Counted from the stretch's first letter, positions 26,784-36,237 are shown. The stretch is DNA of 64,000 nucleotides from Verrucomicrobiaceae bacterium (GCA_027486585.1 JAIXOU010000133.1:103945-167944); one strand, 5' to 3'. Notes: a model not told the origin generated them from the sequence alone. A program made the numbers and translations.

Positions 26784-27937
26784 ACCGGCGGGTTGCCACT
26801 GCGTTGCTCATCTTCACGGGCGAGTTCTTCAGTGGTTTTTTCGGCCATGGGCTTTTCTTCGGCAGCAGGTTCATCTTCGTCAGGCATGACGGAGCCTTGA
26901 TCTTCGCCTTCATCGATCTCATCACTCATGGCGATGGTGTTCGCGGCTTTTTCGATCTCTGGCGGCGGTGCCGAAGGTGTGGCACGAGGTTTTTGATACT
27001 CGTCTTCTTGATCCTTGTCGTCCTCAGAGAACCAGGGGTTGTAGCTTTCATTGTCCCAGTCGTCCTTCACGGATTCTTCCAGCTCTTTTTCATCCTTGGC
27101 CAGTTCAGCGTAGTATTCGGGATAGGCTTCTTTGTCCTTCTTTTCCATGAAGTAGGCTAGGACCACGCAGATGGCATACAGCACATAGAGAGGTCCCGAC
27201 ATGAGTAGGAGGGTGAGGATGTCTGGCGTCGGTGTGATGACAGCCGCAAAGATCATGATCGCGATCAAGGCGTAACGCCAAGTGGCCTTCATGATTTTGA
27301 AATTCAGGATGTCCAGTTTCACCAAAGCCATGACAATCACCGGCAGCTCAAAAGCGATGCCGAAGACGAGGATGAAGCGTGTGGTGAAGGTGACGTAGTT
27401 GTCCAACGTCCACTGCTGTGTGGCTCCGACAGAGGCTGAAAATTCGGAGAAAAAGATCAGCGCTCTTGGTAGTACCTGCCAGTAAGCAAAGGAGCAACCG
27501 CCGAGAAAAAGGCCCGTGCCGATAGCGATGGCGGGGAAGAGAAGTTTTTTCTCGTTCGTTTTTAATCCTGGCAGAATAAACTGTAGCAGGAAGATCAGCA
27601 GCAGCGGAAAGGAGGCGATCACTGCGGCAATCAGCGAGACATTCACCGCCATCATGAACGGACCTGCGATGTCGATATTGATCAGAAGTTTGCGCGCAGC
27701 ATCAATGTCCACGGCGAATCCAGCGAGAACCATCGGGTAAAGCAGGATATTAAAAAGGTGCTGATAAAATCCAAAGGCGACAAAGGCTGAGATAAGAAGC
27801 GTCATCGCCATGCGCACGAGCATGGTGCGCAAGTCTTCGAGGTGATCTAAAAAGGGTTTTTCCTCATCTTCCGCAGAGAGGTTCATCGCGACTTTTTCGC
27901 GTGCTTTAAAAACTTTGTTCAGGATGCCGTGCCACAT
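26780..27937 (-). CDS. tatC: TatC, twin-arginine translocase subunit, with long acidic tail
   Basis: The TatC core runs from FLDHLEDLRTMLVRMA (residue 29 on, the conserved cytosolic N-terminus) through six membrane segments to about residue 260, with the family's FELPVIVMAL block in the fourth segment region. It forms the receptor for twin-arginine signal peptides in the inner membrane. After the last membrane segment there is a tail of about 120 residues rich in Glu, Asp, Lys and Pro that ordinary TatC proteins (about 250 residues) lack. tatA/tatB genes are not in the window. The ATG at 27937 is used. A second at 27886 is possible. Confidence 0.95.
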   Translation of the reverse strand: MWHGILNKVFKAREKVAMNLSAEDEEKPFLDHLEDLRTMLVRMAMTLLISAFVAFGFYQHLFNILLYPMVLAGFAVDIDAARKLLINIDIAGPFMMAVNVSLIAAVIASFPLLLIFLLQFILPGLKTNEKKLLFPAIAIGTGLFLGGCSFAYWQVLPRALIFFSEFSASVGATQQWTLDNYVTFTTRFILVFGIAFELPVIVMALVKLDILNFKIMKATWRYALIAIMIFAAVITPTPDILTLLLMSGPLYVLYAICVVLAYFMEKKDKEAYPEYYAELAKDEKELEESVKDDWDNESYNPWFSEDDKDQEDEYQKPRATPSAPPPEIEKAANTIAMSDEIDEGEDQGSVMPDEDEPAAEEKPMAEKTTEELAREDEQRSGNPPV

Positions 27938-27964
27938 AAAATTGAAATACTGGGGGGAGTTTGC

Positions 27965-28579
27965 TCAAAGGGTTCCCATCGCTGCAATCCGCGCGTAAAG
28001 TGCCAGCGTCAGAGCGTTGGTGATCTCATTGTCAGCGATCATCCTCCGTAATTCCTCTGAACCAACCAATCGCGCAGGGCTGATGTGCTCGCTTCCATCC
28101 AATTCTGGACGGCTGACGACGCACACGGGCTCCGCTCTGAATAAGTAAACGTGCTCGTCGGTGAATCCTTGCGAGGGAAGAAACCAGCCCATGGGGGTGA
28201 GTTTTCCGCCAGGGGCCAGTGCGTAACCTGTTTCCTCTTTGAGCTCGCGCAGGGCTGTCTCGATGACACGCTCACAAGTAATGTCGCTGATCGCACAATC
28301 GATCTGTCCGGCTGGAAATTCAATGCAGCTCTGGCGCACGGGGATGCGCTCCTGTTCGATGAGCACAAATTCGCCATTCTTAGTGATCGGAGCGATGGCG
28401 ACAGCGGCCTTGCGCTTCACGATTAACCATGGCACGGCTTTTTCTCGACGGTTCGGCGTGAGCGTCTCCACGCGATCCACACTGACGTGGGGATTATCAA
28501 AGAGACGTTCCTCACGGACACAATCCCAGCCATCACGCGACTGCTCGTGAAAGAGTGGAAATGTCACTCCCTGATTCAT
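27965..28579 (-). CDS. Nudix hydrolase (ADP-ribose pyrophosphatase-like)
   Basis: The Nudix box is ERVIETALRELKEETGY, preceded by FPAGQID. Between the box Gly and the first Glu there are 11 residues instead of 5, an insertion (CAISDITC) that lengthens the first loop. N-terminal strands and the tail (FTDEHVYLFRAEPV) fit the ADP-ribose/GDP-mannose pyrophosphatase group. Its ATG overlaps the argH stop by four bases, so it is co-translated with argH. The substrate is unproven. Confidence 0.85.
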   Translation of the reverse strand: MNQGVTFPLFHEQSRDGWDCVREERLFDNPHVSVDRVETLTPNRREKAVPWLIVKRKAAVAIAPITKNGEFVLIEQERIPVRQSCIEFPAGQIDCAISDITCERVIETALRELKEETGYALAPGGKLTPMGWFLPSQGFTDEHVYLFRAEPVCVVSRPELDGSEHISPARLVGSEELRRMIADNEITNALTLALYARIAAMGTL

Positions 28580-29943
28580 TGCGAGAGCGCCCCCTTCCAG
28601 CGGGCGATCTGAGCTGCGACATTCTGCGGAGACGGTGCACCGATGCCTTTCCTCGCGGCAAGAGCCGTCTCCAGATTCAGGCAGGCAAACAGGTCGGACT
28701 CAAAGGCGGGTGAAAACTCCTGATACTTGGCCAATGGGATATCCGCAAAGGCCACTTTTTCTGCGATGGAATGAGCCACGAGTTTACCGATGACTTCATG
28801 CGCCGAACGGAATGGCACGCCGTGATTCACCAAATAATCAGCCAAATCCGTCGCTAACAGCATGGGGTCGCTCGTGGCTGCACGCGTGCGGGTTTCGTTG
28901 ACTTCCATGCCTGCCATCATTTCGGCGAAGACAGCTAGGGCAGCCTTGATCGTGTCGATGCTATCAAAAAGCGGTTCTTTGTCCTCCTGCATGTCCCGAT
29001 TGTAGGTCATCGGCAGACCTTTGAGCAGAGTCAGCAGCGCCATCAGATTGCCGATGAGGCGGCCTGATTTTCCACGAGTCAGCTCGGCGACATCGGGGTT
29101 CTTTTTTTGCGGCATCAATGACGAACCTGTGGTGTGGGCATCACTCAGGGTGATAAAGCCAAATTCAGCGCTGCACCAGAGGATCACGTCCTCACTCAGG
29201 CGGGAGAGATGCACGCCACAGAGCGCGATGCTGAAAAGAACCTCAGCAGCAAAATCACGGTCGCTTACTGCATCCATGCTGTTTTGAGTCACGCCATCAA
29301 AGCCAAGCTCCGCAGCCATGAACTCACGATCTAGAATGATCGTCGAACCCGCCAGCGCTCCAGAACCAAGAGGGCAAATATTAAGTCGCTTATTAGCATC
29401 CGCCAGACGAGCAGAATCACGGCTCAGCATTTCCACGTAAGCTAATAAATGATGAGCAAAAAGCACTGGCTGACCACGCTGAAGATGGGTATAGCCAGGC
29501 ACCACGGCACAGCCACTACGCTCCGCGGCTTCGATGAGTGCGCGTTGCAGGCTTTGAATCAAAGCGACGATCTCCTGCACGGCATCTCGTGTGTAGAGCC
29601 GGACATCCGTGGCCACCTGATCATTGCGACTGCGGGCCGTGTGTAGCTTGGCACCTGCTGGGCCGATACGCCGTGTCAGTTCAGACTCGATGTTCATGTG
29701 CACATCTTCCAGAGACTGTTTGAACTCAAACTGACCCGCTTCGATCTCTTGGCGGATTTCTAGCAATCCTTTTTCGATGGCTGCCTGCTCGTCTGCCGTG
29801 ATGATTCCTGCCTTCAGCAGTCCCTTGGATTGAGCGATGGAGCCGCGGATATCGTGCGCGTAAAGCCTCCAGTCAAAGGACACAGATTGGCCATAACTCT
29901 GGACGAGCTGGCTGGTGGGCTGAGAGAAGCGACCTTTCCACAT
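28576..29943 (-). CDS. argH: ArgH, argininosuccinate lyase
   Basis: ArgH cleaves argininosuccinate to arginine and fumarate, the last step of arginine synthesis. The protein starts at MWKGRFSQPTSQLV (ATG at 29943; the longer frame begins with TTG). It shows HTARSRNDQVATDVRLY, TVEMSR-region equivalent LLAYVEMLSRD, and the superfamily signature GSSLMPQKKNPDVAEL with the catalytic Ser loop. Length 455 is normal. It is upstream of and overlaps the Nudix gene. No other arg genes are near. Confidence 0.97.
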   Translation of the reverse strand: MWKGRFSQPTSQLVQSYGQSVSFDWRLYAHDIRGSIAQSKGLLKAGIITADEQAAIEKGLLEIRQEIEAGQFEFKQSLEDVHMNIESELTRRIGPAGAKLHTARSRNDQVATDVRLYTRDAVQEIVALIQSLQRALIEAAERSGCAVVPGYTHLQRGQPVLFAHHLLAYVEMLSRDSARLADANKRLNICPLGSGALAGSTIILDREFMAAELGFDGVTQNSMDAVSDRDFAAEVLFSIALCGVHLSRLSEDVILWCSAEFGFITLSDAHTTGSSLMPQKKNPDVAELTRGKSGRLIGNLMALLTLLKGLPMTYNRDMQEDKEPLFDSIDTIKAALAVFAEMMAGMEVNETRTRAATSDPMLLATDLADYLVNHGVPFRSAHEVIGKLVAHSIAEKVAFADIPLAKYQEFSPAFESDLFACLNLETALAARKGIGAPSPQNVAAQIARWKGALSQ

Positions 29944-30003
29944 AAAATTTGATAAAGACGGGCGCAAAGAGTAGCGGTAAACACCGAGGGTGCAACCTGC
30001 GGC

Positions 30004-30906
30004 TCAAGTCACGACCAAGACAATGGCGCTCAGCATTAAAAGCGCCCCTAGCAACCGCCAGCGAAGGACCTTAGCCCCTAGATGCTGCTCCTGATTCATG
30101 AACCAGTGCCCGATCATCCAGACCAGCAGCACACTCAGCAGTCCGCGGGATGCGTAAACGACGTTGGCAGACGTGGCTTTGCCATAAACGGCCAAGGTGC
30201 AGACAAAGATCACGCTTTGAGTGCCCAGCAGCACAGAGCCACCCGTCAGCCAAGGCCAGCCTTTGCGGGGAATCGCGCTCAAGGGTGAGGTAAAGCGGAA
30301 AATGAGGCCAAAGGAAAGCAGCGCATTGATCCAGAAAATGCAGGGCAAAAGCCGAGTCGCTCCCCAGTGCGGTCCCCACTTCTGCACCAAGACATCAAAA
30401 ATGGCAAAGCTCAGCGCACCTATGCCGCCTGCCAACAGCGTAATGGCCAGATTTTGAGGTCGTTTGCCATTCTCTTTTTGATTTAGAAAAGTGATGCCAA
30501 TGACACTCAGCAGCGCCGCGATCCAGAGCTTTGCCCCCACCACCTCTCCAGTGATGATTGGCGTCAGAAAAGCCACGATCACGACCTTCATCCCAAAAAT
30601 CGGCACCGCCACAGACACGTCGCCTTTTTCCAGCGCTAAAAATTGCGATAACTGACCAACAAAAAGACATAGGGCGATGAGCGCTGGTTGCCACAAAAGC
30701 TCCCTCTCGACCTCATGCCCTGGCAATAGCCAAAGCAGAGAAAAAATCGCGCCTACGATCAGATTCGCAATGAATGTGGTCCTCCACAGTCCCACACCTA
30801 GGTCACTCGACCTCTTGAAAAACAGTGCCCCAAAAGCATAAAGCAAAGCGGCGATAAGTGGGAAAACAACGGTAGCGGTCGGGGCGGTCACTCGCTTGCT
30901 TAACAT
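30004..30906 (-). CDS. EamA/DMT-family transporter
   Basis: Ten predicted membrane segments arranged as two related halves, with no soluble domains. The start ATG at 30906 (MLSKRVTAPTATVVFPLIAALLYAFGALFFKRSS) opens directly into the first segment. Upstream in-frame codons to 30990 are unlikely. The segment PIFGMKVVIVAFLTPIITGE is typical of the EamA fold. These permeases export metabolites or amino acids, and the substrate cannot be predicted. Its stop is 61 bases upstream of the argH start region on the same strand, so it could precede argH in a transcript. Confidence 0.82.
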   Translation of the reverse strand: MLSKRVTAPTATVVFPLIAALLYAFGALFFKRSSDLGVGLWRTTFIANLIVGAIFSLLWLLPGHEVERELLWQPALIALCLFVGQLSQFLALEKGDVSVAVPIFGMKVVIVAFLTPIITGEVVGAKLWIAALLSVIGITFLNQKENGKRPQNLAITLLAGGIGALSFAIFDVLVQKWGPHWGATRLLPCIFWINALLSFGLIFRFTSPLSAIPRKGWPWLTGGSVLLGTQSVIFVCTLAVYGKATSANVVYASRGLLSVLLVWMIGHWFMNQEQHLGAKVLRWRLLGALLMLSAIVLVVT

Positions 30907-31074
30907 CGCAATGCCGCAAGCACAAGAGAGCAGGTCCAAAGAGTGATGCAGGCTTTCCTGCCCGCATCGCATCGCCCCCATACCCCGCAAAATCTAAACG
31001 AGCTCATCAGTATCCATTCTCAGCCGAGATCTAGCGTCATTGCCAGCGCCAAGAAAGCAGTCTAGAGTCTGGCC

Positions 31075-31869
31075 ATGACCAAAAACAATCCATTTCCTGG
31101 CATGAATCCGTTTTTAGAGCGGCACTGGTCGGATGTGCATACGAAACTGATTACCTACATTGCTGACGCGCTCGCGGAGGGGCTTCCCGATGATCTCAAT
31201 GCCCGCAGTGAGGAACGCGTGACTCTGCATGATACTGACCGTGAGGAGCGAGATATGCGCCCAGATGTCGCCGTGGTAGAGTCTTGGAAACAGGGTGTGC
31301 CGCCACAGTGGCAGCCTGAGATAGCGCAGGGTGGCGACACCGCCACTGCCGAGCCGCAGATCATTATTGTCGATGAAATCACCGAGCGCTGGGTGGAGAT
31401 CAAAGACAAAAACGGGCGGCTTATCACCGTGATCGAAATCCTCAGCCCCAGCAACAAAGGCGCGGATCGCGCCCTCTACCGCGCCCGCCGAGACGCCTAC
31501 ATTCAGAGTCGCGTGAATTTGGTGGAAATCGACCTGCTACGCGGCGGCGCACACACGGTGGCCGTGCTTTTCGAGACCGTGCGCAAGCCAGCGGGTGCCT
31601 TTTATCTGGTCTGCGTCACCCGTGCCACCAGCACTGGATTCCGGGAGGTTTATGCCATGCCTTTGCGCCAGCCTCTGAAGAGCATCCGCATCCCGCTGCG
31701 CCCAGAGGAGCCCGATGTCATTTTGGCCCTGCAACCCATCGTGGACCGCTGCTACCGCATGGGCGGTTACTGGAACACCGACTACACCCAGATCCCAGGT
31801 CCGCCGCTAAACGCCGATGATGCCGCATGGGTGTTTGCACAGGTTCAGTCCGCAGGTCTGGCAGGCTGA
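31075..31869 (+). CDS. DUF4058 family protein (first of two)
   Basis: DUF4058 proteins begin with NPFPGMNPFLE and contain a conserved core seen here as WVEIKDKNGRLITVIEILSPSNK, VNLVEIDLLRGG and, near the end, CYRMGGYW. The stretch with E-I-L-S-P-x-N-K plus E-I-D-L-L-R-G resembles a nuclease-like beta-alpha core, but no function is known. The 264 residues are cytosolic. It is the first gene of a three-gene cassette (this gene, a secreted protein, a second DUF4058 gene), 30 bases upstream of the middle gene. Its paralogue at 32750 has the same length and is clearly diverged. Confidence 0.88.
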   Translation: MTKNNPFPGMNPFLERHWSDVHTKLITYIADALAEGLPDDLNARSEERVTLHDTDREERDMRPDVAVVESWKQGVPPQWQPEIAQGGDTATAEPQIIIVDEITERWVEIKDKNGRLITVIEILSPSNKGADRALYRARRDAYIQSRVNLVEIDLLRGGAHTVAVLFETVRKPAGAFYLVCVTRATSTGFREVYAMPLRQPLKSIRIPLRPEEPDVILALQPIVDRCYRMGGYWNTDYTQIPGPPLNADDAAWVFAQVQSAGLAG

Positions 31870-31898
31870 GGCATGATTCACCCCCTGATCCGCCCCTT

Positions 31899-32753
31899 TT
31901 GATCACACGCCACATCATCCTCCTTGCGCTCCTTCTCAGCTCTCCCCTCTGGGCCGCCGAACACTGGACTTATCTCGACAATGGAAAAGTCCGTCTCGGG
32001 GTGAACCTCAGCGCGGGGGCCTGTGTGGGCTGGTTTTCTCATTCTCACTCTTCGGATAATTTGCTCAACGCCTATGATGTGGGCCGCTACCTCCAGCAAT
32101 CCTATTATGGAGATAAAGATGACACCGACTGGAATGGCAAACCCTGGCGCTACAATCCTGTGCAGGGTGGTTCTTGGAAAAATGAGCCTGCCGTCGTGAT
32201 CGAGTCATCGGAAGAAAAAGACCAACTCTATGCCAAGATCCAGCCTCGTCATTGGGCCACGGGGGAGCTGATCAAAGAGGTGACCCTGGAGCAGTGGCTA
32301 CGCTTGGAGGGCGGACTTGCACGGCTGAAGTTTAAGATGACTTACAGCGGGGAGAAAGAGCACAAGGCGTATCATCAGGAGCTGCCAGCCTTGTTTGTAA
32401 AACCAACCTTGGACACTCTGGTGTATGTCGATACTGAGCAGAAACTCACGCGTCGCCAACCTGGGTTTCCCAATGAAATGATCCGCTTTTCAGAACCCTG
32501 GCTAGCCTGGGTGAATGCCAAAGATAGCGGATTGGGACTCTTTTGCCCTCATGCCAAACAAGCCACATGCTACCGTGTACGCGAAGGCAATCAGGGAGAC
32601 GTGAGCTACGCGGCACCACTGCAAACCTTTGCCCTCAAACCGGGGCTCGTCTTTGAATACGAGGCCGTTCTCGCCATCGGCACCGTGGAACAGATCCGCC
32701 GTGTGTTTGGGGCGTTGCAAGCTCAGCCGCCTGTGCCTAAATTAGCGCCATGA
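31899..32753 (+). CDS. Secreted protein of unknown function between two DUF4058 genes
   Basis: The best start is a TTG at 31899, 30 bases after the first DUF4058 gene, which begins a signal peptide (ITRHIILLALLLSSPLWAA). An ATG at 31827 would add 24 uncharged-to-basic residues ahead of it. The mature part starts HWTYLDNGKVRLGVNLSAGACVGWFS, then LLNAYDVGRYLQQSYYG and WRYNPVQGGSWKN, a pattern resembling mutarotase-like or sugar-binding beta-sandwich proteins of Planctomycetota and Verrucomicrobiota. No catalytic set is recognised. Its stop overlaps the start of the second DUF4058 gene (ATGA), so expression is coupled. Confidence 0.75.
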   Translation: MITRHIILLALLLSSPLWAAEHWTYLDNGKVRLGVNLSAGACVGWFSHSHSSDNLLNAYDVGRYLQQSYYGDKDDTDWNGKPWRYNPVQGGSWKNEPAVVIESSEEKDQLYAKIQPRHWATGELIKEVTLEQWLRLEGGLARLKFKMTYSGEKEHKAYHQELPALFVKPTLDTLVYVDTEQKLTRRQPGFPNEMIRFSEPWLAWVNAKDSGLGLFCPHAKQATCYRVREGNQGDVSYAAPLQTFALKPGLVFEYEAVLAIGTVEQIRRVFGALQAQPPVPKLAP

Positions 32754-33544
32754 CCCGTGATAATCCCTTCCCTGGCATGAACCCCTTCCTGGAACGCTCT
32801 TGGCAGGATGTCCACACATCACTCATCAGCTACATTCGTGATTCACTTGCTGAGCAGCTGCCTCGTGGGCTGAGGGCGCGGGCTGAGGAAGGTGTCGCTC
32901 TAGAGGATGGTGATGGGGAAAGTCGGATCGTGCGTGCCGATGTGGCCGTAACGGAATCTTGGAAGCATGGCACCGCCCCAAGTTGGAAGCCTGGGGCGGC
33001 CAATTCGCACGGCCTGATCGCCACCGAACCCGACTACATGATCATCGAAGAAGAGGTCGCGCGCTGGATTGAAATCTCAGACACTAATGGGCATCTAATC
33101 ACGGTCCTTGAAGTACTCAGCCCGACGAATAAAAGTACTGGGCGCAAAACCTACTGCAGCAAGCGCAGGGACTACATCTCTGGTGGCATCAACGTCGTCG
33201 AGATTGATCTCCTGCGCGGAGGTGAGCACACGGTGTCCGCACCTCTAAATAAATATGCTAGAGCCGGTTTCACCTGCTACATCACCTGTGTCACCCGCGC
33301 TGCCGCACCCTCGGTAAAGGAAGTTTATTACACGCTGCTTCATTCACCGCTACCAAATGTCAGCATTCCTCTTCGTGAGAAAGATGAAGATGTAGTGCTC
33401 GTCCTCCAGCCGCTCATCGACCGCTGCTACCGAATGGGTGGCTATGACCAGGAAAGGCACGAGCATGTCCCCGGCCCGCCCATGAACGAAGACGAATCCA
33501 CCTGGGTGCAACAGCAGATCAAAGCGGCTGGTTTAGCGGAGTAA
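32750..33544 (+). CDS. DUF4058 family protein (second of two)
   Basis: Same 264-residue length and the same landmarks as its upstream paralogue: NPFPGMNPFLE at the start, WIEISDTNGHLITVLEVLSPTNKS, VVEIDLLRGGEH and CYRMGGYD near the end. The two differ at many positions, so this is an old duplication or a pair inherited together. Its ATG overlaps the stop of the secreted protein by four bases. Function unknown. Confidence 0.88.
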   Translation: MTRDNPFPGMNPFLERSWQDVHTSLISYIRDSLAEQLPRGLRARAEEGVALEDGDGESRIVRADVAVTESWKHGTAPSWKPGAANSHGLIATEPDYMIIEEEVARWIEISDTNGHLITVLEVLSPTNKSTGRKTYCSKRRDYISGGINVVEIDLLRGGEHTVSAPLNKYARAGFTCYITCVTRAAAPSVKEVYYTLLHSPLPNVSIPLREKDEDVVLVLQPLIDRCYRMGGYDQERHEHVPGPPMNEDESTWVQQQIKAAGLAE

Positions 33545-33567
33545 CACCACTCCACGGTCTGGATGTT

Positions 33568-34917
33568 TCACACTGTTTTCTCAGCAGCTTCCTCATCCTG
33601 CAAATACGTCCGACCTTTGTAAAACATGGCCACGACGACAAAGATGACCGTCGTCACAGCCGTGATCTTCATGAAGAACCAGTAATAGTTCGCTCCACTG
33701 AGATTGGCCGCAGCGCCTGCTTTTTCAATGTAAGCATTCACACGCGCCGTGAAGAAATTTCCCAGAGCCACCGACAGGAGATCCAGAGACATGACAAAGG
33801 ACTTCAGTCTTGGCGGAGCCTGCGTGTAGCTGAACTCTAGGGCCGTAATGGAGATTAAAATCTCCGCGCCTGTCAGCAGCAGATATGCCAAAACCTGCCA
33901 ACCGATGGAAGGCTGAAGGCCGGCGCTGATTTGTTGTTCGATCCAGATCGAGACATAAATCGTGGCCAGTGTCAGGATGAACCCCGCACCGATTCTCCGC
34001 AGGGGTGTGACTTCCATGAGCCGATTCATTTGCGGATAAATCACCAGAGTGAATACAGGGATCAGCGTCAGGATAAACAGCGGATTGATGGCCTGAAGCT
34101 GCGCGGGATTCAGTTCCCAAATCAGAAAATGCCGATCCATTTTCTGCGCTTGCTCGATCCAGGCAGAAGCCGTCTGATCAAAGATGCACCAAAAGGCAGC
34201 GATCAGGATGAACAGAGGAATCAAGCCTGCTAACGCCCGTAAAAATCGAGGATCAATCAAGTCGCTTACAAAGCGGCGCGGATCGGCTGGGATATGCACA
34301 AAGGAATGTCGCCCCATCCAGAAGACAATCGTGGCCACAAACATCAATCCCCCAGGCACACCAAAGGCAATGTGCGGACCATACCATTCCAGCAGTTTCG
34401 GCGTCAGAAGCTGAGAGACCGCCGCACCCAGATTGATGGAAAGATAAAACCAATTGAAAATCTTGGGCAGCAGATGCGCATTGGTCTTGCCAAACTGATC
34501 CCCGACATGGGCAGAAACACAGGGTTTAATACCACCAGCACCCAGCGCTATCAGCGAAAGCCCAACGATCAAACCCGTGCGCGTATGATCAACGGCCAGA
34601 GCCAGATGCCCCAGGCAATAAACCAACGAAAGCACAATGATGGTGCGGTATTTACCCAACCAAAGATCGGCCATGAGTGCGCCTAGTAGCGGCGTGAAAT
34701 AAACCCCAGCAATGAAGTAATGCGTCCATTCCTTCGCCTTCGCATCGCTCATCAGATCCCTGGCCCCCTCATGCGTGACCAGCGCCGTGGTCATGAACAG
34801 ATACAGAATGGCACGCATCCCATAAAAGCTGAAGCGCTCGGCCAGCTCGTTCCCAATGATAAAAGGGATACCCGAAGGCATCGTCGTCAAAGGTGCGGGA
34901 GAGGTGCGATAGGACAT
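33568..34917 (-). CDS. POT/PTR2-family proton-dependent oligopeptide transporter (MFS)
   Basis: The N-terminal signature GNELAERFSFYGMRAIL contains the E-x-x-E-R-F-x-Y-Y/F-G motif of proton-coupled peptide transporters. About 12 to 14 membrane segments follow, with SLIALGAGGIKPCVSAHVGDQF as the PTR2 signature 1 block. Length 449 from the ATG at 34917 (MSYRTSPAPL). It imports di- or tripeptides with protons through the inner membrane. Convergent with the second DUF4058 gene. Confidence 0.9.
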   Translation of the reverse strand: MSYRTSPAPLTTMPSGIPFIIGNELAERFSFYGMRAILYLFMTTALVTHEGARDLMSDAKAKEWTHYFIAGVYFTPLLGALMADLWLGKYRTIIVLSLVYCLGHLALAVDHTRTGLIVGLSLIALGAGGIKPCVSAHVGDQFGKTNAHLLPKIFNWFYLSINLGAAVSQLLTPKLLEWYGPHIAFGVPGGLMFVATIVFWMGRHSFVHIPADPRRFVSDLIDPRFLRALAGLIPLFILIAAFWCIFDQTASAWIEQAQKMDRHFLIWELNPAQLQAINPLFILTLIPVFTLVIYPQMNRLMEVTPLRRIGAGFILTLATIYVSIWIEQQISAGLQPSIGWQVLAYLLLTGAEILISITALEFSYTQAPPRLKSFVMSLDLLSVALGNFFTARVNAYIEKAGAAANLSGANYYWFFMKITAVTTVIFVVVAMFYKGRTYLQDEEAAEKTV

Positions 34918-35014
34918 GGTCAGCGATCTTGGAAGCAAACTGGCGAACCGTCAATGCTTCAAGAGTTCCAGAGCTTCCGCATGACCAGGATTGAATGTGG
35001 CAAGTGACCGTTTG

Positions 35015-35092
35015 TTACAGGATTAACAGGAGAACAGGATTAACAGGATTTTTCAGACCTGCTAATCCTGCTAATTTTGGCAATCCTGTCGG
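35015..35092. repeat. CAGGATTAACA inverted-repeat element, degenerate copy A
   Basis: The left part (35015-35056) has two direct copies of ACAGGATTAACAGGA. The right part (35061-35092) has the inverted form (TAATCCTG, then AATCCTGT). Same sequence family as the elements at 40642, 40843, 46949 and 47117. It lies in the intergenic region between the divergent POT transporter and prephenate dehydratase genes, about 100 bases upstream of the latter. Confidence 0.8.
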
Positions 35093-35196
35093 ACTGGCCT
35101 CTTTCTATTTTTCATGGGTAAGTGCTGCAAGACACCACGCTTCGCCCTTGCTCATTGCCGCATCTGCTATCCTCTATGCGGTATCGTTTCTCCTGC

Positions 35197-36033
35197 ATGT
35201 CTTCCCCTGTCACCACCATTGCCTGCCTTGGCCCCGAGGGCAGCTTTTCTCATTTACTCACGGAAAAGCGTTTCCCAGAGGCCAGCGTTCAGCTCATGGG
35301 GAACATTGGCGAGGTCTTTGATTTTCTTCGCACCCAGCCTTCCGCTCTTGGCATCGTGCCCATTGAGAACTCCTCCGGTGGCTTCATCATTGATACCGTG
35401 GACCGACTGGTCGATGAGCGCTGCGGCCTCTCTATCCTAGAAGAACTGACTCTGGATGTGAAGCTGGCTCTTCTTGGTCAAGCCGGCGCTGAAGTTCAAA
35501 CCATTCATTCTCATGCCATGCCCTTCTTCCATTGTGATGAATGGCTGAAAGCCCATTATCCAGACGCCAAACGGATCGTCGAACCCAGTACCGCCAAGGC
35601 AGCCGAAAAAGCCGCCGCTTTGTCCAGTGCCGCCGCCATTGGCCCCAGGCAGAATGCCCAACGTCACGGCCTGACCCTGCTACACTTCCCCATCGCCGGA
35701 GATATCCCGAACATCACCCAGTTTTATTTGCTCGGTCACTCCGAGAATGCCGCCTCCACCGAAAACAACCGCACTGCCCTCGTGGTCGAGTTGCCAGACC
35801 GTCCCGGCAGCCTGTGTCGATTCCTCACCCCGCTGAGTGACGCCGCCATCAATCTCAAGCGCCTCGAGTCCCGCCCGATCCGCGGACAGCCCAACAAATA
35901 CCGTTTCTATATCGAGATCGCCGGCTCCCCTGCCGAACCTCATTTTAAAACCGCCCTCGACCAAACCCGCGCCGACGGCGCCCAAATCCACAGCCTCGGC
36001 TCCTATCCCGCCGGGCGCTGGTTTGAGTCCTAG
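35197..36033 (+). CDS. pheA: PheA, prephenate dehydratase with ACT domain
   Basis: Prephenate dehydratase makes phenylpyruvate for phenylalanine. The protein starts near MSSPVTTIACLGPEGSFSH (35197; an ATG at 35176 is possible). It shows the family motif GIVPIENSSGGFIIDTVDRL, then VEPSTAKAAEKAA, SAAAIGPRQNAQRHGL and NITQFYLLG (the T-R/Q-F motif, here TQF). An ACT domain follows with ALVVELPDRPGSL and LKRLESRPI, the site for feedback inhibition by phenylalanine. No chorismate mutase domain is fused. Length about 278. Confidence 0.95.
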   Translation: MSSPVTTIACLGPEGSFSHLLTEKRFPEASVQLMGNIGEVFDFLRTQPSALGIVPIENSSGGFIIDTVDRLVDERCGLSILEELTLDVKLALLGQAGAEVQTIHSHAMPFFHCDEWLKAHYPDAKRIVEPSTAKAAEKAAALSSAAAIGPRQNAQRHGLTLLHFPIAGDIPNITQFYLLGHSENAASTENNRTALVVELPDRPGSLCRFLTPLSDAAINLKRLESRPIRGQPNKYRFYIEIAGSPAEPHFKTALDQTRADGAQIHSLGSYPAGRWFES

Positions 36034-36237
36034 CCTGGTGGTTAGGCCTCCGGCCTGACATCGGCCAGAGGCGTCTCGCCTAGTTCCTAGAATCGAAAAC
36101 CAGTCAGCTGTTTGCGGTGTTTCAAAGACTAACTGCCAGGCATCATTTCTTCATTTTGAGTAGAAAAAATGATGTCTGCCGTGGTTTCATGGCCTGCAAT
36201 TAAACTGCACGTAGTTTTAAGCTGAAACTCACAATAT

